Source: Campylobacteraceae bacterium (GTDB taxonomy: Bacteria > Campylobacterota > Campylobacteria > Campylobacterales > Sulfurovaceae). Taken from it: DNA of 64,000 nucleotides. Positions 47,174 to 56,888 of this stretch are shown piece after piece. Location: NCBI GenBank assembly GCA_027035765.1, contig JALVUD010000036.1, positions 1-64,000 on the forward strand. The letters are read 5' to 3'. The notes below the pieces were generated by a model that had not been told where the DNA came from, ran no database searches, and saw only the letters and a list, made by a program, of their open reading frames with translations. Position 1 is the stretch's first letter, and every line of letters begins with the position of its first letter. The position numbers and the translations under genes were made by a program.

Positions 47174-49775
47174 TAAAGTCAAGATCCAGGAGATTGCGGC
47201 CGAGGCCGGAATGTCCAACAGCGAGCTGCTGAACAAAGCCAAAGAGCTTGGATTCGATGTCAAAGTTGCGGGGAGTTCCGTGACCCTGGACCAGGCAGCG
47301 ATGCTGATGGACTATGCGATGACGGGACGCTGGCCCGATGCTCTACCGAAGCCGGGAGCCGGAAAAACGTCGTCGGCCGAAAACGAGGCTGAAAAGGCAG
47401 CTCCCGAAGCCGAGGGTGAAAAGGGTGCCGAAGAGGCCGTAAGCGTCGAGACAGTGGCCGAGACCCCGGCAGAGGAAGCGCCCGCCGTTGAGGCCGCCGC
47501 ACCGAAAAAGAGTGCGACGGTCCGCAAAGGGATCACCGCCACCGCCCGCAAGAGTGCCGAAACGGCCGAAGAGGAAGCGGAGACACCTCTGCGGCGTGCC
47601 CCCTTGCGCAAAAAAGGGATTACCATCGTCAAGAAGGCGAAGCCGGCTCCGAGCCGGGAGAAAAAGATCTCCCTATCCAACGTCTCTCCCAGCGCCTCTT
47701 CCAAAAAGAAGAAAAAGAAGACTCCCGCCGAAGCCAAATCCACTGGCGAAAAGCTGGAGATCCTGGGCGAGCGGGATCTGGGAGGATCTGTGGAGCTCTT
47801 CGAGGAGCAGGAGGTGGTCCTGCTGGATTTTTCCGACAAGACCATCTTCGAGGAGCAGCAGCGTCAGGAGGAGCGCCGTCGTGCCGAAGCCAAACGGCGG
47901 GCTGCTCAGGGGATCGGCGGTATGCCGCAGCGCAACTTCCCCAACCGTCCCGGCGGGCGCAATATCCGCCGCGGCGGACGCCGTAGAAAATATACCAAAC
48001 AAGAGAATACAGAAAAGGTCAGCGTGGTAAGAATCCCCGAAGATGTTCGTGTCTATGAGTTCGCCGAGAAGGTCGGCAAAAGTGTCGGCGAAGTGGTCAA
48101 GGTCCTCTTCGCCCTGGGAACCATGGTGACCAAAAACGACTTCCTCGACAAAGATGCCATCGAGATCCTGGCCGAAGAGTTTGATGTACAGGTCGAGACC
48201 ATCAACCCTCTGGATGAGTTGGACTATGTCGCCGCCTACGATGCCGAGCCCAATACCGTCGAAGAGCCCCGTCCTCCGGTCATCACCGTCATGGGACACG
48301 TTGACCACGGAAAGACCTCGCTGCTGGACTATATCCGCTCCACCAAAGTGGCCGCCAAAGAGGCGGGAGGAATCACCCAGCACGTCGGTGCCTATCAGGT
48401 GGAAAAAGACGGGGAGAAGATCACCTTCATCGACACCCCGGGCCACGCCGCCTTTACCGAAATGCGGGCACGGGGAGCCCAGGCGACCGATATCGCCGTC
48501 ATTGTCGTCGCGGCCGATGACGGGGTGATGCCCCAGACCAAGGAGTCCATCGCCCATGCCCAGGCGGCCGGGGTCCCCATCATCATCGCCATCACCAAGA
48601 TCGACAAGCCCACCGCCAACATCGACAATGTCAAGTCCCAGCTGGCGGAGATCGGCATTCTCCCCGTGGATTGGGGCGGAGAGTACGAGACCGTCGCCGT
48701 CTCCTCCCACACCGGCGAGGGGATCGACGAACTGCTGGAGACCATCGTGCTCCAGTCCGAAATGATGGAACTCACCGCCGATCCTACCCGCCGGGCCAAA
48801 GCGATCGTCATCGAGAGCTCGGTGGAGAAGGGCTTCGGTCCTGTGGCCAACGTCATCGTCAAGAACGGGACCCTTCACGTGGGGGACAACGTCATCGTCG
48901 GGACCACCTACGGCCGGGTGCGGACCCTGATCCTCGACGACGGCAGCCGTGCCAAAGAGATCGGGCCCAGCACTCCTGCCGCCGTGGTGGGACTCCATGA
49001 CGTGCCCCAGGCCGGCGAGGTGCTGGTGGGTATGGAGAGCGAGAAGGAGGCGAAGGAGCTGGCGGACAAACGCAAAGAGTACGCCCGGGCCAAAGAGCTC
49101 TCCAAAAGCACCAAGGTCTCCATCGACGAACTGGGAAGCCTCATCGCCGAAGGGAAGATCAAGAAACTTCCCCTGGTGGTCAAAGCCGATGTCCAGGGAT
49201 CCCTGGAGGCGATCAAATCGGCGCTGGCGGATCTGAAGAACGAAGAGGTCAAAGTCGACATCATCCACGGAGGAGTCGGCGGGATCACCGAGAGTGACGT
49301 GCTCCTGGCCGACGCCAGCGAGAATGCGCTGATCCTCGGCTTCAATGTCCGCCCCACCGGTGCGGTCAAGAAGAAGGCCGAGGATCTGGGGATCGAAGTC
49401 AAGACCTACTCCATCATCTACGACCTGATTGACGATGTCAAAGCGCTGCTGGGAGGTCTGATGAGCCCGGTCGTCACCGAAGAGGTCACCGGCCAGGCCG
49501 AAGTACGGGAGACCTTCACCGTGGCCAAGGTCGGGACCATCGCCGGATGTATGGTCACCGACGGTGTCATCGAGCGCAATGCCGGCGCCCGGCTCATCCG
49601 TGATGGCGTGGTGGTCTATACGAGCCGCATCAGCTCCCTCAAGCGTTTCACCGAAGATGCCAAAGAGGTCCGGGCCGGTTTCGAGTGCGGGATCATGCTG
49701 GAGAACTTCAACGACATCAAAGTGGGTGATGTCATCGAGACCTTCAAAGAGGTGGAGGAACAGGCGACGCTATGA
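47166..49775 (+). CDS. infB: Translation initiation factor IF-2
   Basis: VTVMGHVDHGKTSLLDYIR; FIDTPGHAAFTEMRARGAQ; ITKIDKP. Confidence 0.98.
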   Translation: MGDKVKIQEIAAEAGMSNSELLNKAKELGFDVKVAGSSVTLDQAAMLMDYAMTGRWPDALPKPGAGKTSSAENEAEKAAPEAEGEKGAEEAVSVETVAETPAEEAPAVEAAAPKKSATVRKGITATARKSAETAEEEAETPLRRAPLRKKGITIVKKAKPAPSREKKISLSNVSPSASSKKKKKKTPAEAKSTGEKLEILGERDLGGSVELFEEQEVVLLDFSDKTIFEEQQRQEERRRAEAKRRAAQGIGGMPQRNFPNRPGGRNIRRGGRRRKYTKQENTEKVSVVRIPEDVRVYEFAEKVGKSVGEVVKVLFALGTMVTKNDFLDKDAIEILAEEFDVQVETINPLDELDYVAAYDAEPNTVEEPRPPVITVMGHVDHGKTSLLDYIRSTKVAAKEAGGITQHVGAYQVEKDGEKITFIDTPGHAAFTEMRARGAQATDIAVIVVAADDGVMPQTKESIAHAQAAGVPIIIAITKIDKPTANIDNVKSQLAEIGILPVDWGGEYETVAVSSHTGEGIDELLETIVLQSEMMELTADPTRRAKAIVIESSVEKGFGPVANVIVKNGTLHVGDNVIVGTTYGRVRTLILDDGSRAKEIGPSTPAAVVGLHDVPQAGEVLVGMESEKEAKELADKRKEYARAKELSKSTKVSIDELGSLIAEGKIKKLPLVVKADVQGSLEAIKSALADLKNEEVKVDIIHGGVGGITESDVLLADASENALILGFNVRPTGAVKKKAEDLGIEVKTYSIIYDLIDDVKALLGGLMSPVVTEEVTGQAEVRETFTVAKVGTIAGCMVTDGVIERNAGARLIRDGVVVYTSRISSLKRFTEDAKEVRAGFECGIMLENFNDIKVGDVIETFKEVEEQATL

Positions 49776-50137
49776 ACCAGGCAGAGATCAAGCGCAAACG
49801 GACCGAATCGGTCCTGCGCGAACTGATCCCCGAAGCCCTGGGGACCCTGGACGACGAGCGGATCAACGCCCTGAACGTCACAGAGGTACTCTGCTCCCGG
49901 GGACGTTACGACGCCCGGGTCTTTCTGGATCCTGCCGGGATCGAACCCGAGGAGCAGGAAGAGGTGTTGCGGCGGCTGCGGAAGGTCGCCGGCTATCTCA
50001 AGACCTATATCAAAGAGGCAGAGGGGTGGTACAAGGCCCCCAACTTCACCTTCGAGTTCGATGACGAGCTGGAGCGGATCAGCCGAATCGACGAACTCTT
50101 CAAAAAGATCGAAAAGGAGATCGGCGATGCCTCTTGA
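49772..50137 (+). CDS. rbfA: Ribosome-binding factor A
   Basis: Position after infB; RbfA-like fold sequence with VAGYLKTYIKEAEGWYKAPNFTFEFDDELERISRIDELF. Confidence 0.85.
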   Translation: MNQAEIKRKRTESVLRELIPEALGTLDDERINALNVTEVLCSRGRYDARVFLDPAGIEPEEQEEVLRRLRKVAGYLKTYIKEAEGWYKAPNFTFEFDDELERISRIDELFKKIEKEIGDAS

Positions 50138-50564
50138 AGATCAGATCGCCAAAATCGTCGCCAGCCACGGCGCGGAGTTCTACGATACTGAGACGGTCAA
50201 CGAGAACGATCAGACCATCTACCGTGTCTACATCACCAAAGAGGGCGGGGTGGATCTGGACACCTGCGCCGAGATCTCCAACGACCTTTCCCCTCTGCTG
50301 GATGTCCATCCCCCCGTCAGCGGCAACTACTTCCTGGAAGTGAGCTCCCCCGGGATCGAACGGCCTCTCAAAAAACCGCGCCATTTCCAAAATGCCGTCG
50401 GAGAGCGGGTCAAGCTCAAGATCGCCGGCGGGGAGAAGCTCAAAGGGATCCTCGAGTCCGCCGACGAGGAGGGGATCGTCCTGCGTAACAAAGAGGGAGA
50501 GCACCGCTTCGGCTATCCCCAGATCCTCAAAGCCCGCACCTACTTCGACTGGGCCAACATGTAA
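50127..50564 (+). CDS. rimP: Ribosome maturation factor RimP
   Basis: YRVYITKEGGVDLDTCAEISNDLSPLLDVHPPVSGNYFLEVSSPGIERPLKKPRHF. Confidence 0.93.
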   Translation: MPLEDQIAKIVASHGAEFYDTETVNENDQTIYRVYITKEGGVDLDTCAEISNDLSPLLDVHPPVSGNYFLEVSSPGIERPLKKPRHFQNAVGERVKLKIAGGEKLKGILESADEEGIVLRNKEGEHRFGYPQILKARTYFDWANM

Positions 50565-50662
50565 ACCCCTAATCTATTGTTAACTATTCATTATCTTTTT
50601 AAGTAAAAATAAATGACTATTTTGTTAATGTATCTTTAGTTCATTAAGTTAGGGAGGGGTAA

Positions 50663-51346
50663 ATGAAGAAAGTGGTACTTTCGATGTCGACTGTGCTGGC
50701 AATGAGTACGTTTGCATTAGGGGGCGGTGATGTTGTGCCGGCAATAAATGATGATGGTGGTTTTTATATAGGGCTGGAAGCCGGTTATCTTAACGGTAAA
50801 GCCGAGCATAGATATTTATGGGGTGGAAGTGAATTCGCACCTCGAGGGGACTCAGATCCAGATGGGAGTATTGCCGGGATTCTTGCAGGGTATCAGCGAT
50901 ACTTCGGAAACTATCTTTTGGGTTTAGAAGCTGACTTCATGATGAGTGGATCGAAAGGATCGTTTGAGGATTTTAGCGGTGCCACATCTGCAGGTCGTTC
51001 GGAGATCAATTACATATATTCATTGAGAATTAGAGCAGGATATCGCTTTGATTCCTGGGATACGTTGGCATACCTGACGGTAGGGTATGGGGGCGCTGAT
51101 GTGGATCTATATGGTGGGCCAGCTGGTTCCATGCCTACTGATGGTTATACTGCGCACTATCACGGAGGTGTATTTGGTGGCGGCCTTGAAAAAGCTTTTG
51201 GAAAACATGTCCATATACGCCTGGAATATCGCTACAGCAATTTAGGAACAAAAACTGGTTCACTTCTTCCTGGTTACGGGGATGTTGAGATGCCAGTGAA
51301 ATTAAAAACTCACCAATTCATTGGTGCTGTCTATTATCAATTTTAA
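50663..51346 (+). CDS. Outer membrane beta-barrel protein
   Basis: Signal peptide; GGFYIGLEAGYL; C-terminal FIGAVYYQF aromatic end. Confidence 0.8.
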   Translation: MKKVVLSMSTVLAMSTFALGGGDVVPAINDDGGFYIGLEAGYLNGKAEHRYLWGGSEFAPRGDSDPDGSIAGILAGYQRYFGNYLLGLEADFMMSGSKGSFEDFSGATSAGRSEINYIYSLRIRAGYRFDSWDTLAYLTVGYGGADVDLYGGPAGSMPTDGYTAHYHGGVFGGGLEKAFGKHVHIRLEYRYSNLGTKTGSLLPGYGDVEMPVKLKTHQFIGAVYYQF

Positions 51347-51369
51347 TACTTTATACGTTAAGAAAGAAA

Positions 51370-51384
51370 CCCCAAAAATTGGGG
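51370..51384 (+). terminator. Short hairpin CCCCAA-aaa-TTGGGG downstream of OMP gene
   Basis: 6 bp stem 24 bp after stop, weak T tract. Confidence 0.45.
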
Positions 51385-51495
51385 ATTTGCCGCCGAACGA
51401 TATTTTGCTATCTCTGATGTCACATTGAATTTGATGATTGGTAGATGACTCTCCAAATCCTGACATGATCCATTTATAGAAGTGGAGGTTTTGCC

Positions 51496-51672
51496 TCATG
51501 CGGCTTTGTGACGCAGAATTCCTGAAGCCGTTCTCGGTTTTTTCTCTGCAGTGGGCAGAGCCTCTTTCCCGCGGATATCCATACCGAGATTGGAGAGTCG
51601 TATCACGATCTGGTAGAGGGTGACTCCAATGACGATCATGGAGTAGATGAAGATCTTTTCAAGTAGTTTCAT
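51496..51672 (-). CDS. 58-aa single-TM small protein
   Basis: MKLLEKIFIYSMIVIGVTLYQIVIRLSNLGMDIRGKEALPTAEKKPRTASGILRHKAA; SD aaaggaaag before ATG; below the ORF-track length cut-off. Confidence 0.55.
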   Translation of the reverse strand: MKLLEKIFIYSMIVIGVTLYQIVIRLSNLGMDIRGKEALPTAEKKPRTASGILRHKAA

Positions 51673-51783
51673 TTGCTTTCCTTTCTATTTGGTGGAATAG
51701 AATTGTCGCAAAAGAGACTTACTCAGTTATTACCGTAGAATTATTTGAATATTAGTTGAGAGAATATTTGGGGTGTTTCCTTC

Positions 51784-52491
51784 TCATCCACCGAGATAGG
51801 CGGCTTGGACGCTCTCATCTTTGCGGAGTGCATCCGAGCCCCCTGCTTGGACGATCCGACCATTCTCCAGAACATAGGCTCTGTCGGAGTGATCGAGGGC
51901 CAGATGGGCGTTTTGCTCGACGAGGAAGATCGTGGTCCCCTCTTCCCGAAGTTGCATCAGCGTTTCAAAAATCTCTTCGACGATGACAGGAGCCAGGCCC
52001 ATGCTGGGCTCGTCGAGCAGGAGCAGTTTCGGGCGGCTCATCAGGGCCCGGCCGACGGCGACCATCTGCTGTTGACCGCCGCTGAGAGTGCCGGCATAGG
52101 CTTTGCGTTTCTCTTTCAGGATCGGGAAACGACGGTAGACCTCTTCCAGGTCGCGGACGATCTCCTTTTGATCCTTTCGCGTATAGGCTCCCAGCAGCAG
52201 ATTGTCCTCGACGGTAAGTGTGGCGAAGAGCCCCCGACCTTCCGGCACCTGGGAGATCCCCGCCTCGACACGCCTGTCGGAGGGAAGGCGGGTGATCTCC
52301 TTTCTCAGGTATTCGATCTTTCCGCTCCGTGGAGTCACCAGTCCGCTGAGGGTGCGCAGCAACGTGGTCTTCCCCGCTCCGTTGGCCCCGATGAGCGCCA
52401 CGATCTCTCCCTCGTCGATATGAAGAGAGAGATCACGCAGGGCTTCGATCCTGCCGTAGTTGACGGAGAGATTTTCCACAAGAAGAATCAT
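51784..52491 (-). CDS. livF: Branched-chain/aromatic amino acid ABC transporter ATP-binding protein
   Basis: LIGANGAGKTTLLRTLSG; TLSGGQQQMVAVGRALMSRPKLLLLDEPSMGLAP. Confidence 0.92.
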   Translation of the reverse strand: MILLVENLSVNYGRIEALRDLSLHIDEGEIVALIGANGAGKTTLLRTLSGLVTPRSGKIEYLRKEITRLPSDRRVEAGISQVPEGRGLFATLTVEDNLLLGAYTRKDQKEIVRDLEEVYRRFPILKEKRKAYAGTLSGGQQQMVAVGRALMSRPKLLLLDEPSMGLAPVIVEEIFETLMQLREEGTTIFLVEQNAHLALDHSDRAYVLENGRIVQAGGSDALRKDESVQAAYLGG

Positions 52492-53243
52492 CGCCTCCCT
52501 CCCAGATAGGCCTCGATCACCTCCGGATCGTTCCGGATCTCCTCCGGGGTCCCTTCGGCCAGTTTTTTGCCGAAATGCATGACGGTGATCCGGTCGGAGA
52601 GATCCATGACCATGCGCATATCGTGTTCGATGAGGATCACGGTCACTTCATCGGCGACAATGGTGCGGATCAGCTCGGCCACTTCGGCGGTCTCCCTGGG
52701 GTTGAGCCCTGCGACAGGTTCATCCAGCAGGAGCAGCTCCGGGCCCGTGGCCAGCGCCCGCACGATCTCCAGTTTTTTCAGGATGCCGTAGGAGAGGTTG
52801 CGTGCCTCCTGATGGGCATAGTCGCGAATCCCGATAAGTCCCAGCAGATGCATGGCCCGTTCGGTATAGCGCCTCTCATCTTCCAGGAGCCTTCGTGAAC
52901 GCAGAAGCGTGGGCCAAAGTCCCTTGCTCAGATAGCGGTCGAAGCCGAGCATCACATTCTCCAGCACTGTCATGCCGCCGCAGATCTCCAGATTCTGGAA
53001 GGTGCGGCAGATCCCCCGGTAGACCAGCTGATCGGTGGGGGTGTCGGTAATGTCCGCTCCGTCGAGCCAGACGCTCCCCCCGTCGCTGCGGTAGACACCG
53101 CTGATGGTATTGACCAGCGTGGTCTTGCCCGCTCCGTTGGGGCCGATGACGGCGTGGATGTGCCCTTTGGCCACCCGGAAGCTGATGTCGTCCACTGCCG
53201 TCAGGCCTCCGAAGCGTTTGGTGAGGTTGCGGATCTCAAGCAT
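52488..53243 (-). CDS. livG: Branched-chain amino acid ABC transporter ATP-binding protein
   Basis: VIGPNGAGKTTLVNTISG; LSYGILKKLEIVRALATGPELLLLDEPVAGLNP. Confidence 0.92.
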   Translation of the reverse strand: MLEIRNLTKRFGGLTAVDDISFRVAKGHIHAVIGPNGAGKTTLVNTISGVYRSDGGSVWLDGADITDTPTDQLVYRGICRTFQNLEICGGMTVLENVMLGFDRYLSKGLWPTLLRSRRLLEDERRYTERAMHLLGLIGIRDYAHQEARNLSYGILKKLEIVRALATGPELLLLDEPVAGLNPRETAEVAELIRTIVADEVTVILIEHDMRMVMDLSDRITVMHFGKKLAEGTPEEIRNDPEVIEAYLGGRR

Positions 53244-53250
53244 CTTTTTC

Positions 53251-53470
53251 CTCCCGTTGGGAGGGGTAACTAGTAACTAGTAACGAGTAACTAGTAATTT
53301 TTGTATGCGTTGCTATGCAACGCTTTTTTTTATGAGGGTGAGAGGGTGAGAAGGTGAGAGGGTGAGAAGGTTTTTGTCTTGTACCTTCCCACCTTCCCAC
53401 CAGCGCGAAGCGCGATCTCACCCTCTCACCAAGAACTCTGGTTACTAGTTTCTTGTTACTTGTTACTCGT
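53251..53470. repeat. Composite heptamer/octamer/hairpin element, family beta copy 1
   Basis: TAACTAG x4; GCGTTGC-tat-GCAACGC; GAGGGTGA x4; CCTTCCCACCTTCCCACC AGCGCGAAGCGCGAT CTCACCCTCTCACC; GTTACTAGTTTCTTGTTACTTGTTACTCG. Confidence 0.9.
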
Positions 53471-53483
53471 TTTCCGATAAATT

Positions 53484-54428
53484 TCATCCCCTTCTCCTCC
53501 ACCGATCAAAAAGCGAAACGATCCCTTTCGGCATGAAGATCATCACTCCGATGATGATGGCACCGTAGATGAGGGTCTGGTAGTCTTCGAAGGAAGTCAG
53601 AAGCTGGGGGAGCAGCGTCAGGATCACCGCACCGATGACGGCACCATAGAGACGCCCCATCCCGCCCAGGACCACCATAACCACCAGTTCGATGGAACGG
53701 TTGAATCCCGCCTCCTGAGGAGAGATGAACCCGGAGAAAAAAGCGTAAAGACTGCCTGCCAATGCAGCGACGACCACGGAGATGACGAAGACCAGACTCT
53801 TGTAGCGGGCCACGTTGACCCCGACGCTGGCCGGGGCGCGTTCCGAGTCGTGAAGGCTGCGGAGGATCCGTCCCAAAGGGGACTCGATGAGGTTCTGGGC
53901 CAGCCAGAGGAGGACCAACAGGTGCAGGGCCGCCAGGAGATACCACTCCCAGCTCTCAGTAAAGGTGTGGCCGAAAAGGGAAAAGCTCTCCACACTCATC
54001 CCGTCGGTTCCGCCGGTGAGCTCCTCTTCGTTGTTGAGGATGATGGAGACGATGATCCCCACCCCCAGGGTCGCCATGGCCAGATAGTGGCCCCGCAGCC
54101 TCAGGATCGGCCGGGCGAGCCCGTAGGCCAGGAGTGCCATAATCCCCAGGCTGACGGCGATGGAGAAGAGCGGCGCCAGGCCGTAGCGTCCCGTCAGGAT
54201 GGCGGCGATGTAGCCGCCCAGCCCGGCGAAGGCCCCGTGGGCCAGGCTGATCTGCCCCGCATAACCCATCAGTAGATTGAGCCCTACGGCGATCATGGCG
54301 TTGAAAAGGGCGAGGATGGCGATCTCGTAATAGAAGTCGTTACTGAGCATCCACGGCACAAGGGCCAGGATCAGGGCGGTCACTCCCAGGGCGGGGCGCA
54401 GGTTCCAGCGTCGGGCCAGTGCTCTCAT
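53484..54428 (-). CDS. livM: Branched-chain amino acid ABC transporter permease
   Basis: NLLMGYAGQISLAHGAFAGLGGYIAA; polytopic. Confidence 0.92.
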   Translation of the reverse strand: MRALARRWNLRPALGVTALILALVPWMLSNDFYYEIAILALFNAMIAVGLNLLMGYAGQISLAHGAFAGLGGYIAAILTGRYGLAPLFSIAVSLGIMALLAYGLARPILRLRGHYLAMATLGVGIIVSIILNNEEELTGGTDGMSVESFSLFGHTFTESWEWYLLAALHLLVLLWLAQNLIESPLGRILRSLHDSERAPASVGVNVARYKSLVFVISVVVAALAGSLYAFFSGFISPQEAGFNRSIELVVMVVLGGMGRLYGAVIGAVILTLLPQLLTSFEDYQTLIYGAIIIGVMIFMPKGIVSLFDRWRRRG

Positions 54429-55294
54429 ACCCGTTGGACTCCCCGATGGCTGAAGAGGCCGCCGGGCCGGAAAAAGAGGATCAGAAGCATGATGACGAAG
54501 GCGACGGCGTCTTTGTACTCCGAAGAGAGATAGCCCGCCACCAACGCCTCCATGATCCCCAGGATCAATCCCCCCGCGACGGCACCGAAAGGATTGGAGA
54601 GCCCGCCGGTGATCGCCGCGGCAAATCCCTTGAGCCCCAGCATGATCCCCACTTCGTAGTTGGTGGAGGTGATGGGTGTGAGGAGGATGCCTCCCACGGA
54701 GGCGATGGCGGCGGCCAGGGAGAAGCTGAGGACCCAGATCTTTTTGAGGCTGATGCCCATGAGCCTGGCGGCGTCGGGGTCGAGGGAGACGGCGATCATC
54801 GCTTTGCCGGTGCGGGTCCGGCGAAAGAAAAACCAGAGCCCCGCTACGATGAGCACCGAAGCGGCCATCACCAGCAGTGCCTGATAGCTGAGCGTCGCCC
54901 CCAGGATCGTCAGATGCCCCTCACCGAGCAGGGGAGGCAGGGTATGAAGCTCCTTGTCGAAGACCACCTCCGCTGCGCCTCGCAGAAAGATGGCGTAGCC
55001 CAGGGTGAGGATGATCAGGGATTCCTGGGAGCTGTCCCGGGAGAGATCGGTGAGTTTCCAGAGCAGTACCCCAAGCAGTGCCGTCAGCCCGATCGCCAGG
55101 AGATAGGCGGGCAGATAGGGAATGCCTCCCGCCAGCAGAAAGACCATGATCATCCCCCCGGCCATGACGAACTCCCCCTGGGCGAAGTTGATGATCCCGC
55201 TGGCGTTGTAGATGACGGTAAAGCCCATCCCAACCAGGGCATAGACGAAACCGACAGTCAGACCGGTGAGGAGAAAGGCGAAAAGTTCGGTCAT
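54425..55294 (-). CDS. livH: Branched-chain amino acid ABC transporter permease
   Basis: MTELFAFLLTGLTVGFVYALVGMGFTVIYNASGIINFAQGEFVM. Confidence 0.93.
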   Translation of the reverse strand: MTELFAFLLTGLTVGFVYALVGMGFTVIYNASGIINFAQGEFVMAGGMIMVFLLAGGIPYLPAYLLAIGLTALLGVLLWKLTDLSRDSSQESLIILTLGYAIFLRGAAEVVFDKELHTLPPLLGEGHLTILGATLSYQALLVMAASVLIVAGLWFFFRRTRTGKAMIAVSLDPDAARLMGISLKKIWVLSFSLAAAIASVGGILLTPITSTNYEVGIMLGLKGFAAAITGGLSNPFGAVAGGLILGIMEALVAGYLSSEYKDAVAFVIMLLILFFRPGGLFSHRGVQRV

Positions 55295-55318
55295 TTTTCG
55301 CCCCCAGGAGCGAAAAAC

Positions 55319-55495
55319 GAGTGAGGAGTGGGGAGTGAGGAGTGAGACAGGAATTTCTGGTGAGAAAGTGAGAAGGTGAGAAGGTGAGAAGGGTTCTGTT
55401 TTATACCTCCCCACCTTCCTACCAGCGTGAAGCGCGATCTCACCCTCTCACCCTCTCCCAATCCACCAATACCCCAATATGCCAATAACATAACG
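55319..55495. repeat. Composite heptamer/octamer/hairpin element, family beta copy 2
   Basis: GAGTGAG/GAGTGGG x4; GTGAGAAG x4; CACCTTCCTACC AGCGTGAAGCGCGAT CTCACCCTCTCACCC; CCAAT-rich arm. Confidence 0.9.
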
Positions 55496-55500
55496 TTCAG

Positions 55501-56643
55501 TTATTCCGCCAATTTCCAATCGCCGTTTTTAATCTGCAGCATCACCAGACCCGATTTGGTGTCCAGTCCCAGATGGTCGGTGGGGCTCATATTGACCACC
55601 CCGTCGATGCCGACGAAATTGTGCAGGCTCTCCAGGCCGTCCCGGATGGCCGCGGGAGAGGTCCCTTTGCGTTTGACGGCGTCGGCGATGGCGTACAGGG
55701 AGTCGTAGGCGTGGCCTCCGAAGCTGGCCACGGGAGTGTGGAAGGTCTTTTCATACTCGTTCTTGTAGGCCAGGCAGACCTTTTTGACCGGGTTGGTGTC
55801 GGGGAGCTTGGCGGCCACCACGACCGGCGGAGAAACCACATAGACCCCTTCGGCGGCATCACCGGCGATCTCGATATATTTTTTGGAAGCGACACCATGA
55901 GATTCATAGAGGGGCATTTTGAGTCCCAGTTGCTTGAAGTTCTTGGTCACAATGGCAGGCCCCTGACCGAATCCGGGGTTGAGGACCGCCTGGACACCGG
56001 GAGTGTTTTTGATCTTGAGCAGCTGGGCGCTCATGTCGGTATCCTTCTTGCCGTAGGTTTCATCGGCGAGGATATCGATCCCCATATCCTTGGCCACCAT
56101 CTTGCACTGTTTGCGCATCGACTTGCCGAAGCCGCCGCTGCCCGAGAGCATGGCGATCTTGGAGATCTGATGGGCTTTCATGTGTTCCATGATCTTTTGA
56201 CAGGCCATCCGGTCGGTGGCGACGATCTTGAAGACCCATTTTTTGACCGGATCGATGATGGGAACCCCACCGGCCATGGAGAGCATGGGGATCTTCGATT
56301 TCTGGATCAACGGGATGACGGCCATGGTCTCTCCCGTGGTGGAGGGGCCGATGATGGCGGCGACCTTGTCTTTGTAGAGAAGCCGCTTGGCGAAGGTGAC
56401 CGCCTTCTTGGGATTGGCGCCGGTATCGTAGGCGATCAGCTCCAGCTTGCGGCCCGCGACACCGCCTGTATCGTTGATCTTTTCGACGTAATGCCGAAGT
56501 GTTTTGAGCTCCGGATCTCCGATGAACGAAGCCGGTCCGGTGGCGGAGACCAGGGCCCCGATCCGAATCGGCTCCTCTGCCAGAACGGACCCGCTCCAGA
56601 ACAGGGCGACAATGGCCAGCATTTTCAGCAACATCGATTTCAT
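55501..56643 (-). CDS. livK: Amino-acid ABC transporter substrate-binding protein
   Basis: Signal peptide; PIRIGALVSATGPASFIGDPELKTLRHYVEKIND; Peripla_BP_6-like. Confidence 0.9.
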   Translation of the reverse strand: MKSMLLKMLAIVALFWSGSVLAEEPIRIGALVSATGPASFIGDPELKTLRHYVEKINDTGGVAGRKLELIAYDTGANPKKAVTFAKRLLYKDKVAAIIGPSTTGETMAVIPLIQKSKIPMLSMAGGVPIIDPVKKWVFKIVATDRMACQKIMEHMKAHQISKIAMLSGSGGFGKSMRKQCKMVAKDMGIDILADETYGKKDTDMSAQLLKIKNTPGVQAVLNPGFGQGPAIVTKNFKQLGLKMPLYESHGVASKKYIEIAGDAAEGVYVVSPPVVVAAKLPDTNPVKKVCLAYKNEYEKTFHTPVASFGGHAYDSLYAIADAVKRKGTSPAAIRDGLESLHNFVGIDGVVNMSPTDHLGLDTKSGLVMLQIKNGDWKLAE

Positions 56644-56888
56644 TTTTTCTCCTCCTTGAGCGATGGTGGCTCTATTATAGCCTCCGGCCCTAAGATTGAC
56701 GATGATCCGTGTCAATCGGCAAAAGAAAATAGTGAATTTTCTACATTTATACGATGAAAAATTCAACAACAATTATCAGATGGAACTATAAAAATGCTTT
56801 GATGTATAACTATTGTAATGATTAAGAGAATTGTGAGTAGAATGGAACGGGTTCATCGCAACAGTAGCGAATCGAAGAAGGAGGAGTG

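Noticed and set aside
47673-49268. 531-aa minus-strand ORF antisense to infB
   Set aside because: Shadow ORF of IF-2 GTPase domain
53236-53502. 88-aa minus-strand ORF in livM-livG spacer
   Set aside because: Low-complexity translation of heptamer/octamer repeats (SHPLTFSPSHPH, TSYSLLVTSY); not a credible protein
55291-55491. 66-aa ORF and N-terminal extension of livH (MGRYKTEPFSPSHLLTFSPE...)
   Set aside because: Translation of the beta-family repeat; the conserved LivH start is MTELFAFLLTG at 55294
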